64,000 bases of DNA from positions 11,888,321 to 11,952,320 of the forward strand of contig NC_092578.1 in the NCBI RefSeq assembly GCF_037975245.1. Reading direction: 5' to 3'. How positions within the stretch are numbered: the stretch's first letter is position 1; every line of letters starts with the position of its first letter. The notes under the pieces are model-generated. The model worked only from the letters and a program-made list of their open reading frames with translations, had not been told where the DNA came from and did no database searches. The DNA is from Apostichopus japonicus (taxonomy: Eukaryota > Echinodermata > Holothuroidea > Aspidochirotida > Stichopodidae). The position numbers and the translations under genes are program-made. Of this stretch, positions 48,001 through 60,000 are shown piece by piece.

Positions 48001-51000
48001 AGTGAAATGTTGAGGTAGCTTCTAACTTTATGATAAAACCATACTGTAATAATGCAGTGGTATTAAAACAATTTAACAACTATTACAAAAAAATACAAAA
48101 ACATTTTGAGACATAACACAAGACAGTTACAGTAGCTACTGTACTGAAGAAAGTTTCAGTATGCCTGGATGTAATCTGTGGATTAAAAACTATAGTTGAA
48201 TTAACTTCCTGTGATATTTATATCATCAAAACAAAACAACAATATCATAAAAATAAAAACCAATATTCCAATCACAACTATGCATTGAACATGTGTGCAA
48301 ACTTTTCTAGTATTTTCTTGTAATCCTAATCAACAAGCTTTGATGTTGCTCCTGCTGAAGGAAAGTGGCTTTTGGGCCTCTTGCAAATGGAAGAAACTGT
48401 CCTTGATGCTCACAGCTGAAATATTGCTCACAGTTTTGAACTGATTGGCATCAGCAGAAATCTGGTGTATGAATGAAAACTTCCATTCTATATCTTCCAG
48501 CTGGTGTTTGTGGTGCAGTTTTTTATAACTCAAACTTAGCTTTTCTTTTAAGCGTTGGACTCTCTTCCTCTCCTGTTCCTTCTTTCTGTTTTTTCAATAT
48601 TTTTCTCTCAGCATCCTTCTTCAAGTACGTCTCTATTTGCCCTATTTTGTCTTCCTGTATAGCTTTATATGTTTTTTCAGCTGCTGTCAGATGCAAATTT
48701 ACTGTTTCACTTGCAGACAAAACCTAAGTACATTTACTGAATAAATTTTCCTTTCTGTTTCTAGACAAGATGCCTACTGAAATCACATTCTGAGGAATAT
48801 ATTAATGCTAGTCAAGCTATTGTTCTCTTCACATAAACAGGAAGTCAAGAATTCCATTCTTAGAACACAACAAGTAGCAAGTAAACTCCCAGGAATCTGT
48901 GCACAAGAGCAGTAAACAATTGTCCCTGTGTGACTGGTAACGGAGGGACACTAGTTCACTTGTTCTTCACTTTAGCATAAAAAGTAGCTAACACCATGGT
49001 TTAACAATTCTTGAGTGGTTAATCCTAAGAAATTATTTTTTTACAAATTATGAAATTTTCCCAGCAATGAATGACTAAGAAATAAAAGAAAAGTATGTAT
49101 TTTTTGCTAACGGAGGAGGGACAGGTAACAGAGGGACAGTTATAGACATTGAAGGGGAATTATTCCTGTAGTATGCATAATATTGACCATGTCTACTAGG
49201 TTGTGTAAGTCATCTTTCCAGGTCATCTTTTTACTAGGAAACTTTGGTTTTAAAAATATCACCATAATTCGAGAATTTTTGGTATAACACAAGTGCAAAT
49301 TGGCATGTACTATATCTATAACGTTTTATTAAATTAATATTTTTGTTCTTCAAGCACAGTGGTAAAATACAACTCATTCACAATTTATCCATACCAAATT
49401 TGACCATGTTCTGTACACATTTCCAATTTCAACCTTAAATGTTACATTTCCTTTGACCCTGCCCTTTAGCAAAATTCTGCATTGGAATTTTTGTGCTGAA
49501 TTTGATGTCAATCACTGCAGAGATGACCACATTGCCAAAAACGAAATACAATACAGGTAAAAATATGTCTCAAAAATAAGAAGAAATGAATATTATAAGC
49601 AGGCAGAAAAGAAAAGACATTCTTCAAGGGAAACTGCAATGCCGGAAATGCGTTACCGAAGATGAGCTCATTGTTGTATTTTAAACCCGGAAATGGTCTT
49701 AATAATTATTCCTTTTCATTTTATTCATCATCATATTTTTTTTGACAGACCAATTGGAGAATTGAAACCAAGCATTCATCAAATTTACAGAACATTGTTC
49801 ACTTTCAATCCATTTGACTCTCGGTGTGTTAATCAACGTACACTACAAGCTGGAATTAATGAGTTGTATGCATTGGGTTGGGTTGCTTTGGGTTGGACGA
49901 TTATAATTAAAATAGATCTATAAGCAAGTTCCAGCAATGAGAGATAAATGAGACTTCAGTTTAAACTGAACATTGCACTATCTGTTTTGGACCTGTAAAT
50001 CCCCTCTGAAGAATGCTAATCATTGTTGAACTACAGGTTAAAAACAATTACGGTCAAACATCTGAAAATGTCATGCCTGCTAAGTTCAGATGATTTAAAT
50101 TTCTTCTAACACACACCAATATCTAAAGTTGTCTTTTTTTTCTGTAAATATAGAGGCCTATGTATATATAGGGCGTATATCTCACAACAAATCTTGCATG
50201 CTGGGTTCAACTATGTGTAGTACTAAATCCTAATGTAAAGATGTTGTTTTGGGGCCAATGTTTAGAGTATTATACATTGTTCACAGAAATAAAATGACGG
50301 CAGTGGATTAGGCCATACAGTACGCTAAAGTCGAAACAAAGATTTGGGACACGAATGTATACAAAATATCCACAAAAAAGTTTAAATGCTACATTTACCT
50401 ATGATACATTACATTGGGAAGAAAGCCGGTAGGGATGACAGATAATACTACTACTACTACGTAGAATTATACATTTGGATGTTGCTGAATACAACTACAG
50501 AAAAGCAGTGATCACATTAAGTGATACTTCAATTTAAGAAAAAGTTGAATGACATTTTCTTGTTAAATTTAAAATCGAAGCTCTCAAGAAATGTTGTAAT
50601 TTTTAATGGAAAGATGCAATAAGCCCGATTAAAATAACGAGACGAACGATCACCCCAGCTCCCACTGTTTTTTTCAAATGCTGTCAATTTCTAAACAAGT
50701 TTGCACAGAAGCATCACTTCTTCAACATGGTCACAAGTGAATAACAGAAAATATCATAATAAAATAAAAGGTTTGTGTAGACTTGTAGTAGAAATTTATT
50801 CACTGCATGGTTCAGGCACAGAAATGGAAATGGATACCTTTACCGTTAAAAAGATAACCATGCATAAGGAAATATTTGCATACTGTGAAAAATTAAACCA
50901 ATAACAAAGAAATGATTACTATAGAATTGGACAATTCACCGCAGCAACACATATTGTATTGAAAAACAAATGAAAATGTAATCCAATTATGCCATAGACG

Positions 51001-54000
51001 TGACAGGATATTTTCATAATGCCATAACATATAAAATCACTTGCCACCATCCCCGTCCATTAAATAACCTACCTTGCCCCTCCATCCTCCCACTGCTACC
51101 ATAAAAGTTTCTTTTATAAATGTATATCGCCTTGAAAATGTTCGTTCATGAATTTGTGACTATTGTATTGTACAAAAGCAATTCTTTTCACAGGTTAATT
51201 TGGGTGCCAATGCCAGTGAACTGCCCTGGTAATCTAGGTCACAGGATGGCTACTTGGACTGCGTACAAAATGTAGGTCATGTAGCTGGCTGCCCTACATT
51301 TCACTAAACCCATTGTGTGGGCTAGTCCAAGTAAAACCTGGTTTGTCACTCATTCCACTGGCTAATTATCATAATATTTAGGATCCATGGGGGGTTCATG
51401 TACTGTGGAACATTGGCAGACTGCCAAAATGTTTTAACATTAACAGGTGTGGTCATAGTGATATAACAATAGAATGGCCTAGGTGTACTTACACAGTTTG
51501 TATTTTCTGGCGGGCTTACAGTGAAGCAGAAGGAGAGTAATCAGTGCATGAAACAGGCCCAGGAATGCATTGAATGGGTTGGGTTGAGGGAGTACTTACC
51601 CCTCTCCAAGAATTTGCTAAAAAAGAATTTGTCAATAACTAAAACCAGAGGAAAACCCTCACAGAGGTTACCTTAAATACAGTACATATACAGCACAAGA
51701 GTAGTTTGAAATCAAGCACTGGCTAAATATTGCTATGTCAGGAAAATCATGAAACTATGACTGCTTTTCTGCCAAACAGTAATAGCTGGCAGATTGCAAT
51801 CACACTTTTCTCATTTGCTCCATGCAAGTATTGGTTGATCTTGTGGAACCCACTCCCCCCTGTAGCTGCCTATAAAATGGGGAAATCAAGGTGCCAATGA
51901 GATGCAAAGGATTTGTGCTTGTGCTTTGTGCTTTGTAATGTCTACAATATCTAAACTATGGCATACAAAATTTGTTGAAATCACCACCAGCAGAGGAGTT
52001 GATGTGTGAGAAACAATGTATTTTCAGGTTTGTAAGAAAGTTACCATATCAAAATATTTAGTGGGGGCAATTGCATATAACAGTCAACATGTTGTTGCAC
52101 TGATGTTCTTTTATCATCTGTAACGGCAACCTGCTTTATGGAAGGATAAGAAAAACTATACACTCCCTTCTCAATCTGTTCTGCATGAAAAGTTGAAGTC
52201 ACGCTTTACTTTGCTTTCTAAGGGTACATACCTTCCAACTGATATCTTGAAGAGAAGAAAGAAAGGAGCTACATTGTAACATATGGAATTTGTCTCTGGA
52301 GAGGCCAAGCAGTGTTTCTAAAAAAAACTATGACCAGAAAAAGAAAAAGAAAAAAAGAATAAAAAATGACATTGGGGCAGGCAGAGATGGGGGATTAATC
52401 ACTTCTTAAGGTCAAGAGGTGAAAAGCTGATACCAGCAATATTATGACAGCAACTCATCCATATGCCTAGTAGATTAGTACCAATGAGTAGTTAAGTTTT
52501 GTTTAGCTTAGCTTAGCAGAGCATAACTCATGGAAAATATTTAAACAAGCTTGATTTAAAGAACTGTTGTCTATAGCCAAGAGTTTTCTTCCAATAAAAC
52601 AGCAGGTTGTGAAAATATAAGCTGTTTGCACAGCAACTTATGGAGCAACCAATTGAAGAGTAGGAATTCAAACCACATGAAAAATATGAAAGCAGATAAA
52701 GTTTCCTATCTGGAGATATCTGTTTACAAAGATTTCAAGTTTTTACCCCTGGTGACCTTAATGAACTCTGACCTAGGCTACACCAAATTGGGTAAAAACT
52801 TTACACTACATAAGGGTATCTTACCATGCATATGAGCTCCTTTGATGTTCAGGTTCTGGAGATGCAGCATTTGTGAGATTTTCACATTTTGCCCTCTTCT
52901 GACTCAAAATGACCATTGACCTCCAACAAAAACAACAGGGTTCACTGAACTAACTTACAGGAAATCCACATGCCAAATGTAAGAACTGCACAGGCTACCA
53001 TCCTTCAGCTATCATGTTTACAAGATGACCTTTGACATTCATGAAAAACACTACTGATCAACTTATCAACAGCAAGCTACACACAGTTCAAACTTCCTGC
53101 AACTTCCACTTCTTGAGATATTGTGTGAAAAATGTTTTCAACTTTGAACCGTTCTGACCTCAAATGACCTTTGACCAATATTAACAACAATAGTTTTTCC
53201 AATGCATTAACTGCTTGCTTACCAGGGTTCTACCCTTTTGCTTCATGTATATCTATTGTGTTGTAAAGTTTATCCCGTAGCCACAACTCGCTGCAGTAGA
53301 GACAGCATTCTTTCGTTCGTGCAGACTGCAGGGAATTTAATACTGTTTGTTGATTAACCAACGCTTTTCTTGGCTTTTTGTCAGACTTTTTCGAAACCAA
53401 TGTTTTGAATGCTTTTCCGACAATTTCCTACGCTATTGACTTGGCGGTTTTTGTCACCTTCGACGAACTACTAATGTACCTATAGCCTAGGGTTCATGTT
53501 CTCACTAAGCTCAATATACACAAATTTAAATTTTGTCCAAACTTTAATTTGGAAATTATTATGTTTACAAGGCTTAATATTTACAGATATGTGCATGCAA
53601 TATACAAACATTCCATGCAAAATAATTTTACAATTTACAAAGAAATTATAAAAGCTATATTGGCATGGTACAGTCTCATAATTCTGACTTACATTAGAGA
53701 ATAGAATACTTCTCCTACTCTGTGCTAAAGTGGCTTCAAATGTAGAAAAGACAACTAATGCAAACAGCACAGCAACCACTATAAAGATTTGCACCATTAC
53801 TGTCCGAATATTGATGCATCTAAAAACTGCACACAGAGGCAGCTCAAAACAATCAATGCTTAAAGTTTATAGTACAGGCAATTTTTATGAATTGAGATTA
53901 TATAAATGGAAAATACTTCATTGCAACTGGTTCAGCCCTTCCATTCTGTACAGTTATTTTTTAGAGTTTGTCCATCAATACAAATGAAAAGACTTACTGA

Positions 54001-57000
54001 ATCCTGATATATCCTTCTCTAAATCAAAAACATTTGACACTGCTCTACCAGTCAGCATTAAGTTGGTTAAACTTTGACTGTGGGCAAAGAAAGAAAAATA
54101 GTTGTCATAATTCTATGGATCATTGACAATTTTTAGCATGAAAATATCTGTAATGGAATTGTTGTTATCCCTGTACCCTGTGGTTAATTGTTATGATTTA
54201 TTTGTTTCCAAACAAATTCAATCATGGTAGGATTGAAAGAAATTTTGGTTCTTTTCAGAAGAAGCTGTGGTTTTTTGAAAATGAAGATGTTTATTCAAAA
54301 ATTTGTTATGTTTTGCATATAGGCAGAGTTGTGAATGTGTGTACTTGGGGTTTGTTTCTCAAATAATCAAAACTTTGGGTCCACCAAGTAAGCAATTTGA
54401 AGATTTTGCGTCCCTGGCTAAAACATTGCGTCCCTGATGCAGAATCCTGCAACAATGCTGTTGTATGTATGAGCACTTTGAAAAAGCGTTGCAAAATGCA
54501 AAATTGACTTCCAAAATTGGTGGACATGTGCCTGGGCATTGTTTAGACTCCATGACAATAATATCATGGAGACAAGGTGAAATGTCAAATAACGAAAAGA
54601 AACTTAGTTCATAAAGCTTATATCACAACCAGAAAGCAAGCCAAAGGGCTAAGTGATTCCTTGAAACACTTAATGTGAGCTTCATTTTGGCAGTTACTGT
54701 GTTGACCTCTGTCGAGCCCAAGGAACCATTGACCTCCACAAAATGGGTTTCTTGCACATAATAAGTTTGATTTACATAAAAATTATGAAGGTTGATGCAA
54801 CATTTACATTTGGAGTAATTGCATTTACTAGGCTTCAGGCTATGACATATATTGATCTCAAATGACTTTTAACTTAGTTTTGAAGCAAAAGGCTTCTTGT
54901 ACTCAATAAGGGGACCTCCATACAGCGAGAGAAGTTCACTCAATCTGTATTTGTTAATATTGCATTTATAAACTGCAGACTTTGATTGCTGCTGACCTCA
55001 AATGATCAATGATCACCACAATATGTACCAAGTTTCTTGTAGTTAATAAGACATGGTAACAAGTTCATACAGACTTTGCTTTTGAAGTTTTTGTTTGCAA
55101 TATTTCCAGACTTTGAGCCATGTTGACCATAAACAGCCATATACAACTCATTGTATACAATAAGTTACTACTTTTATAAGTCCTAACAAGATTTTACCTT
55201 CCATGTCCAAATGTTCCGTCTATCAAAGGTTCTGTTGGATCTTGCATTTCTGCTTTAATCGTGTCAATTCCCTATTAAGGAAAAAGCAAACAACAGAGGA
55301 ATTATAAACAATTGTTGCATAAATAATGATCACATTCTCCATGAGCTCCCATTTTGAATCACAATCTGGCTTTGCTAGGATATTATTACTTTGAACACAT
55401 ATAGATTATACTCAAGAACAATACAAGGCAAGGAATCAAGAAGTAGCTAGCTATAGGAATCATGCAGTAATATTCGTGACCAATTCTTTGTCATAAAATA
55501 CTTCTACTTAGATTGCTCTAAATTTAGAAGAAAAGATGTTTGTTAAAATGTTTTATTGACTGTCTTATCTGGAAACATTAAGGTGCTATCAAATGTTAAG
55601 CTCTTTCTGTAAATATACAGTACAGGCTGCAATAAATGCAAAAAACCAACCACAGACCTTGACTTTATCCACAGTGCAACTCCACTTTTATTCGCTCCTC
55701 TGCGATGCGCTGACAATAAGCATCAATGAACTGAGCTTCTTATACAACGAAGAGAGAACCTTAAAGAAGCTTACAATTCATGGATACCGTAGCAACAACA
55801 AACTCGAAAAAGACAGCAACTTTGCAGGCTTTATTGACACAAGTCATATGTGTGCAATAGACTGTAACTCGTTCCAACCTAGGCTTTACGTCAATCGGGT
55901 TTGTTCCTTTCTTCTTGATTTTCTAAACTGCAGACAGCACACCTATGCTATGCTATTTTCTGTACTTTTTTTTTACTGTACTCAATAGACATTACCCGTT
56001 GTACCATTGACTCCTCTGATGTTATGAGCTTTGACCCCCTCCCCCCCCCACCCCCTTGAATCAATTGCAAATGGTCTGATCACTACAGTCAGATAAGGCA
56101 AATAAGCTCAATCCTTTGATGTCTGGGTAAATAAGTATTCCTCTCTACTGTGATAGTAGATGGGGGAGTGTCCAGCAGTACCACTGAAATGACCATCAAC
56201 AACTGCAGTAGTTCCCTGAACCTTGGCCTGCAAGACCAGAATGGTGATATGAGGAGAATCCATCCCGAAGACTGCCTGATATTCTGTATCACCTGATTGA
56301 GTAGGCATAGAGGTGGGAAGGCATAAGCAATCCCATGGAAATGACAGGATGTATGTTTGCTAAGCCCTTGGGGGTGGAATCCTCTGGTGTAGAACATATG
56401 TAGTTTGGCATTCTAGGTGTCGCAAACAGGTCTGTAAGTGGTCTTCCCAGAACCTTGAAACATCTCTTTCAAATTCCCTGGGACAGGGACCACTCGTTGG
56501 GATCAAAGGTCATTCTCGACAGGGCATCTGCCATCACATTTTCTTTTGCTGCTTTGTTAGACACTCGTAAGACCAAATCCATCCTTTGCACTGCATTAGC
56601 AATCCCCAGGTCAGTTGGTGTATAACCTTGTGAAGTGTCCCCCCCCCCCTGAATGTCAACATAGGGCACCACTGTGGTTGTTTAGTCGGTGAAAACGGGC
56701 ACTCTGGAGTTTGTCACTTGCTCGCCTGACAGCCAACATTTCTAACATATTGATGTGGTATCTCTTTACTGAGGAACATGTTCTCCATGCTGTCCAGTAA
56801 TGCAAGTGTAGTTAGTGAGGCATCTGTTGTTATTGATGTCATCTGAAGCTCCAACCTGAAAGCAACTCCCTGGCTCCAATGCTCTGTAGTAACTGTTTCC
56901 TCTGCTCCATGGGACTCATGCTTACTTGTCTAACTTCTTTGGGTCGGTGACCCCCAGTAAGTGACTACCATTAAAGGTACTTTACTCTTTCTTCCAAGGG

Positions 57001-60000
57001 GCTCAACCTCTCTTGTTCTTATAAATTTTACCAACATGTTGACGACTGCATTTGTAGATAATCACTTGTATCAGGTCTCAATCTTTCAAAGGCATCTGAC
57101 ACCCTCCACCATCAAATACTGATGGACAAGCTAGAACACTATGGCATTCATGGGGTTGCTCTTAATTAGTTTAAAAGCTAATTATCAGACAGATTACAGT
57201 TAGCTAACTATAATAATACCATTTCTGCTTCCAAACATATCGAATGTGGAGTTTCTCAAGGTTCTATTCTTGGCTCACTGTATTTATTATTTATGTCAAC
57301 AAAACTCATGTGAATTTATATGCTGATGTTACTAACCTTTTCTATTCTCACCCTGATGTGGCTTCTCTCATAGACACTGTTCAGTCAGAATTTGTCAAAA
57401 TTCACAATGTTAAGAAAACAACGTCAGTCTTCTTCAGATCTCATAATAAGCTAGTTGACCAAAGTATTCAATGTATCAACTCTGTGGTGCAAAAATATTG
57501 CTATATGCTTCTATTAGTTCCTGGGAGTTTATATTGACAAACATCTCTCTTGGAAAGATCACATTCAGTATATCTCCATTAAATTTCATAGGATGTTGAT
57601 ATTATTAATTGCCTTCTCTAACTGCTTCATCCTCACCCAGGGTCTCTTCTGGCTCTGGTTCCACTGCTGCAGCAAGTGTGTCTCTTTCTTTTTCTCTCTC
57701 CCTTAGTGAGATTCTCTCCTGTTCTCTGTCATGGTTGAAGGGTTCTGATGATACATCTGAATCCGTAGACCATCTCCTACTGCTGCGGCTACTCGGGGAC
57801 AGCGATCGGGACCTGCTTCAGTCACGTCTCCTCCCGTTCCTGGCTCCCGGTCCCTGATCCTCTTGTCGACCTCTCTCTTCTAGCGACTCTTCGGTCGTGA
57901 CCGAACTTGCATGGGGCCCTATTGGATCCATGACCATTTCTCTGTGTCCCTACCGATGCTCTCTCTGTAACCCAGCCGGTTATGCTCTGCGACCTGCCTC
58001 TCCTTTTCTTTTCCGGCCGTACCCGGACGTCCTCCTGGACACTTTGGCCTTCAGCAATGGAACCATGCATGAACTTACTTTCGCATTTCCCTTTGGCCAT
58101 AATCATATTACAAATATATTACACTAGGCAAAAAAACAAGTGAAGGGAACAAGAAGAATGCATGACTAAATTAACAACTCCACATGTTGGCATACAGGTG
58201 GGAAACTAGTGTTAGCAATTCACACAACTGGTACCCATACCCTGTATATGTACTACAAAATGGTACAAGACCTGCTTCCAAATTTATCTCAGACACCTTC
58301 CCAAATCAAAACGGATAATTATCGGGTTGCACCAAAAATATGACCACTTAGTCCTTCTGAAAAGCACAAAAAGGTCCTGATTAACACAGTTCCGAGCGAA
58401 TTGGGACGTAAAGAAATCCAAGCACAAAGCAAACATTCTAGACATTTTGGGTGGAGGGATTCGGTTAAATAGGGTGCACAGTGTTAAAAGTTTACCAGTT
58501 CATTCTAGGTATGGTAGAACAAGAGTGCTATGGTTGTAAGGAGACAGGTAAGCAAGGAGCTTCAGCCACTCAAATAGCAGTTCACTTTGAAACGTATTGT
58601 TTAATAAAAGTGGCAATATGTCATGGTCATACAGGACATAAACCCCGGACAGAATTGAAAATTATGCTAATGAGCAAGGGCCATAAAATCTGCCAAATCT
58701 GCTTATGATTGGTCTAGGCCCCCCAAAAAGGTTTAAAGCGGGTGTTTTTCTGGAAATCTAGGGCAGTTAGCTGCATGACCTACATTTGTATGAAGCAGCC
58801 ACAAAAGGGACATGTTTACAGTAAATTGCCATGGGGCCCATGCAGTCTGTTTGGCATGCAACTTTTGCTGCAGAAAAAAGTAGTAAAACAAAAGATTTTA
58901 GGTAATGACTGGGTCATTACTTGGAAGCATATTCCATCTTATACAATAGTTAACAAACACTGTCAAGCTGATTTAATTTCTTTAAAGAAACGTTGTTTCA
59001 GAGAGTGTAGGAATGCAGACACAAGTTAGATTACTGTATGTCATCATGGGCAGGATATCACATCACACCTATGGAATAATTGGATTACATTATCCTATCT
59101 TTTCCAACACACTATTTGTTTGCTGCGGTAAATTTCCCAGTTGTATGGTGAGTGTCTTTGCCATTTCTTTGCTAGATCTGGTGTTTCACAGCATCTGCAC
59201 ATTTTCTTACACAGCAGGGGGCAGTCCTACGATAATCTTTCTTTAATAAATTCAGTCGAATTTGCTATCCTCTATCCATTAGAAATTCCACCCTTGTTGT
59301 TAGATTTCCATTCAACATAAAGAAGTTTACTTCTTTCAAGCATCTTCTTAATTTGCATTAGTGCTTAATTATATTGTGAAGAGCTTTATTTATTTGTCCT
59401 TCTGGAGCTGTACTTAGTGCTCTAGGTCAAAAATTATGGTTTATTTGGTAGAACTATTAGTGCTATATTATAATGTTAGCGTGAGAAGATGTTTAATAAT
59501 TCCCAACAGAACCTGCAATCATTCCATAGCCTGAATTCAAAATATTTGTTTTCATATATTCTTGCCTCCAATCTTAGTTTACTACATTACACCTGGATCT
59601 AAAACAAAATCTTTAATTCCTATGGTCTTTATTTTACTTAACCTCTGCAGGTTAGACTAAGTGTTAGGTTCTGTAAAGAATTTTTCTGAGATATAAATAT
59701 ATAAATATTTACTCTGTAGTGTGGACCCACAAGACTTTTGTGTGAGCAAGGACTCAAAATGTTGGCATATGCTGGAAAAAAATGTTTGTGAAAAAGCTGC
59801 ATTATGATCATAGATACAACTGGTAGTTTTTGATAGCTCTGGTAATTAATTTCATAGTTCAATAGTTGGCCAATCAACAAATAACACAAAGGATAGACTG
59901 GTATACCACTGTGCAGTTACTTGTTTGGGAAGTCCCATTCATTGCTACTTTTGAACACGTTTTAATAGCAAACTACTGTAGGATTTGAACCACACAACCC

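Larger units (their letters stand above)
46085..53692. other. Large MINDY3 intron
   Basis: Mostly unique AT-rich sequence. Supported contents are listed separately: the GTAACRGAGGGACA cluster, a coiled-coil exon-like block, a structured palindrome set and TGACCTTTGACC-type repeat copies at 52740-53200. No further MINDY3 exon is expected here, since the flanking exon phases join. Confidence 0.6.

Noticed and set aside
53480-53797. 105-codon minus-strand frame considered as a MINDY3 exon
   Set aside because: Its residues do not match MINDY3 and the flanking MINDY3 exons already join in phase; only its first 35 codons were kept as a possible separate signal-peptide exon.
57609-57857. Plus-strand Ser-rich frame
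   Set aside because: Antisense shadow of the Arg/Ser-rich DIRS-2 gag region.
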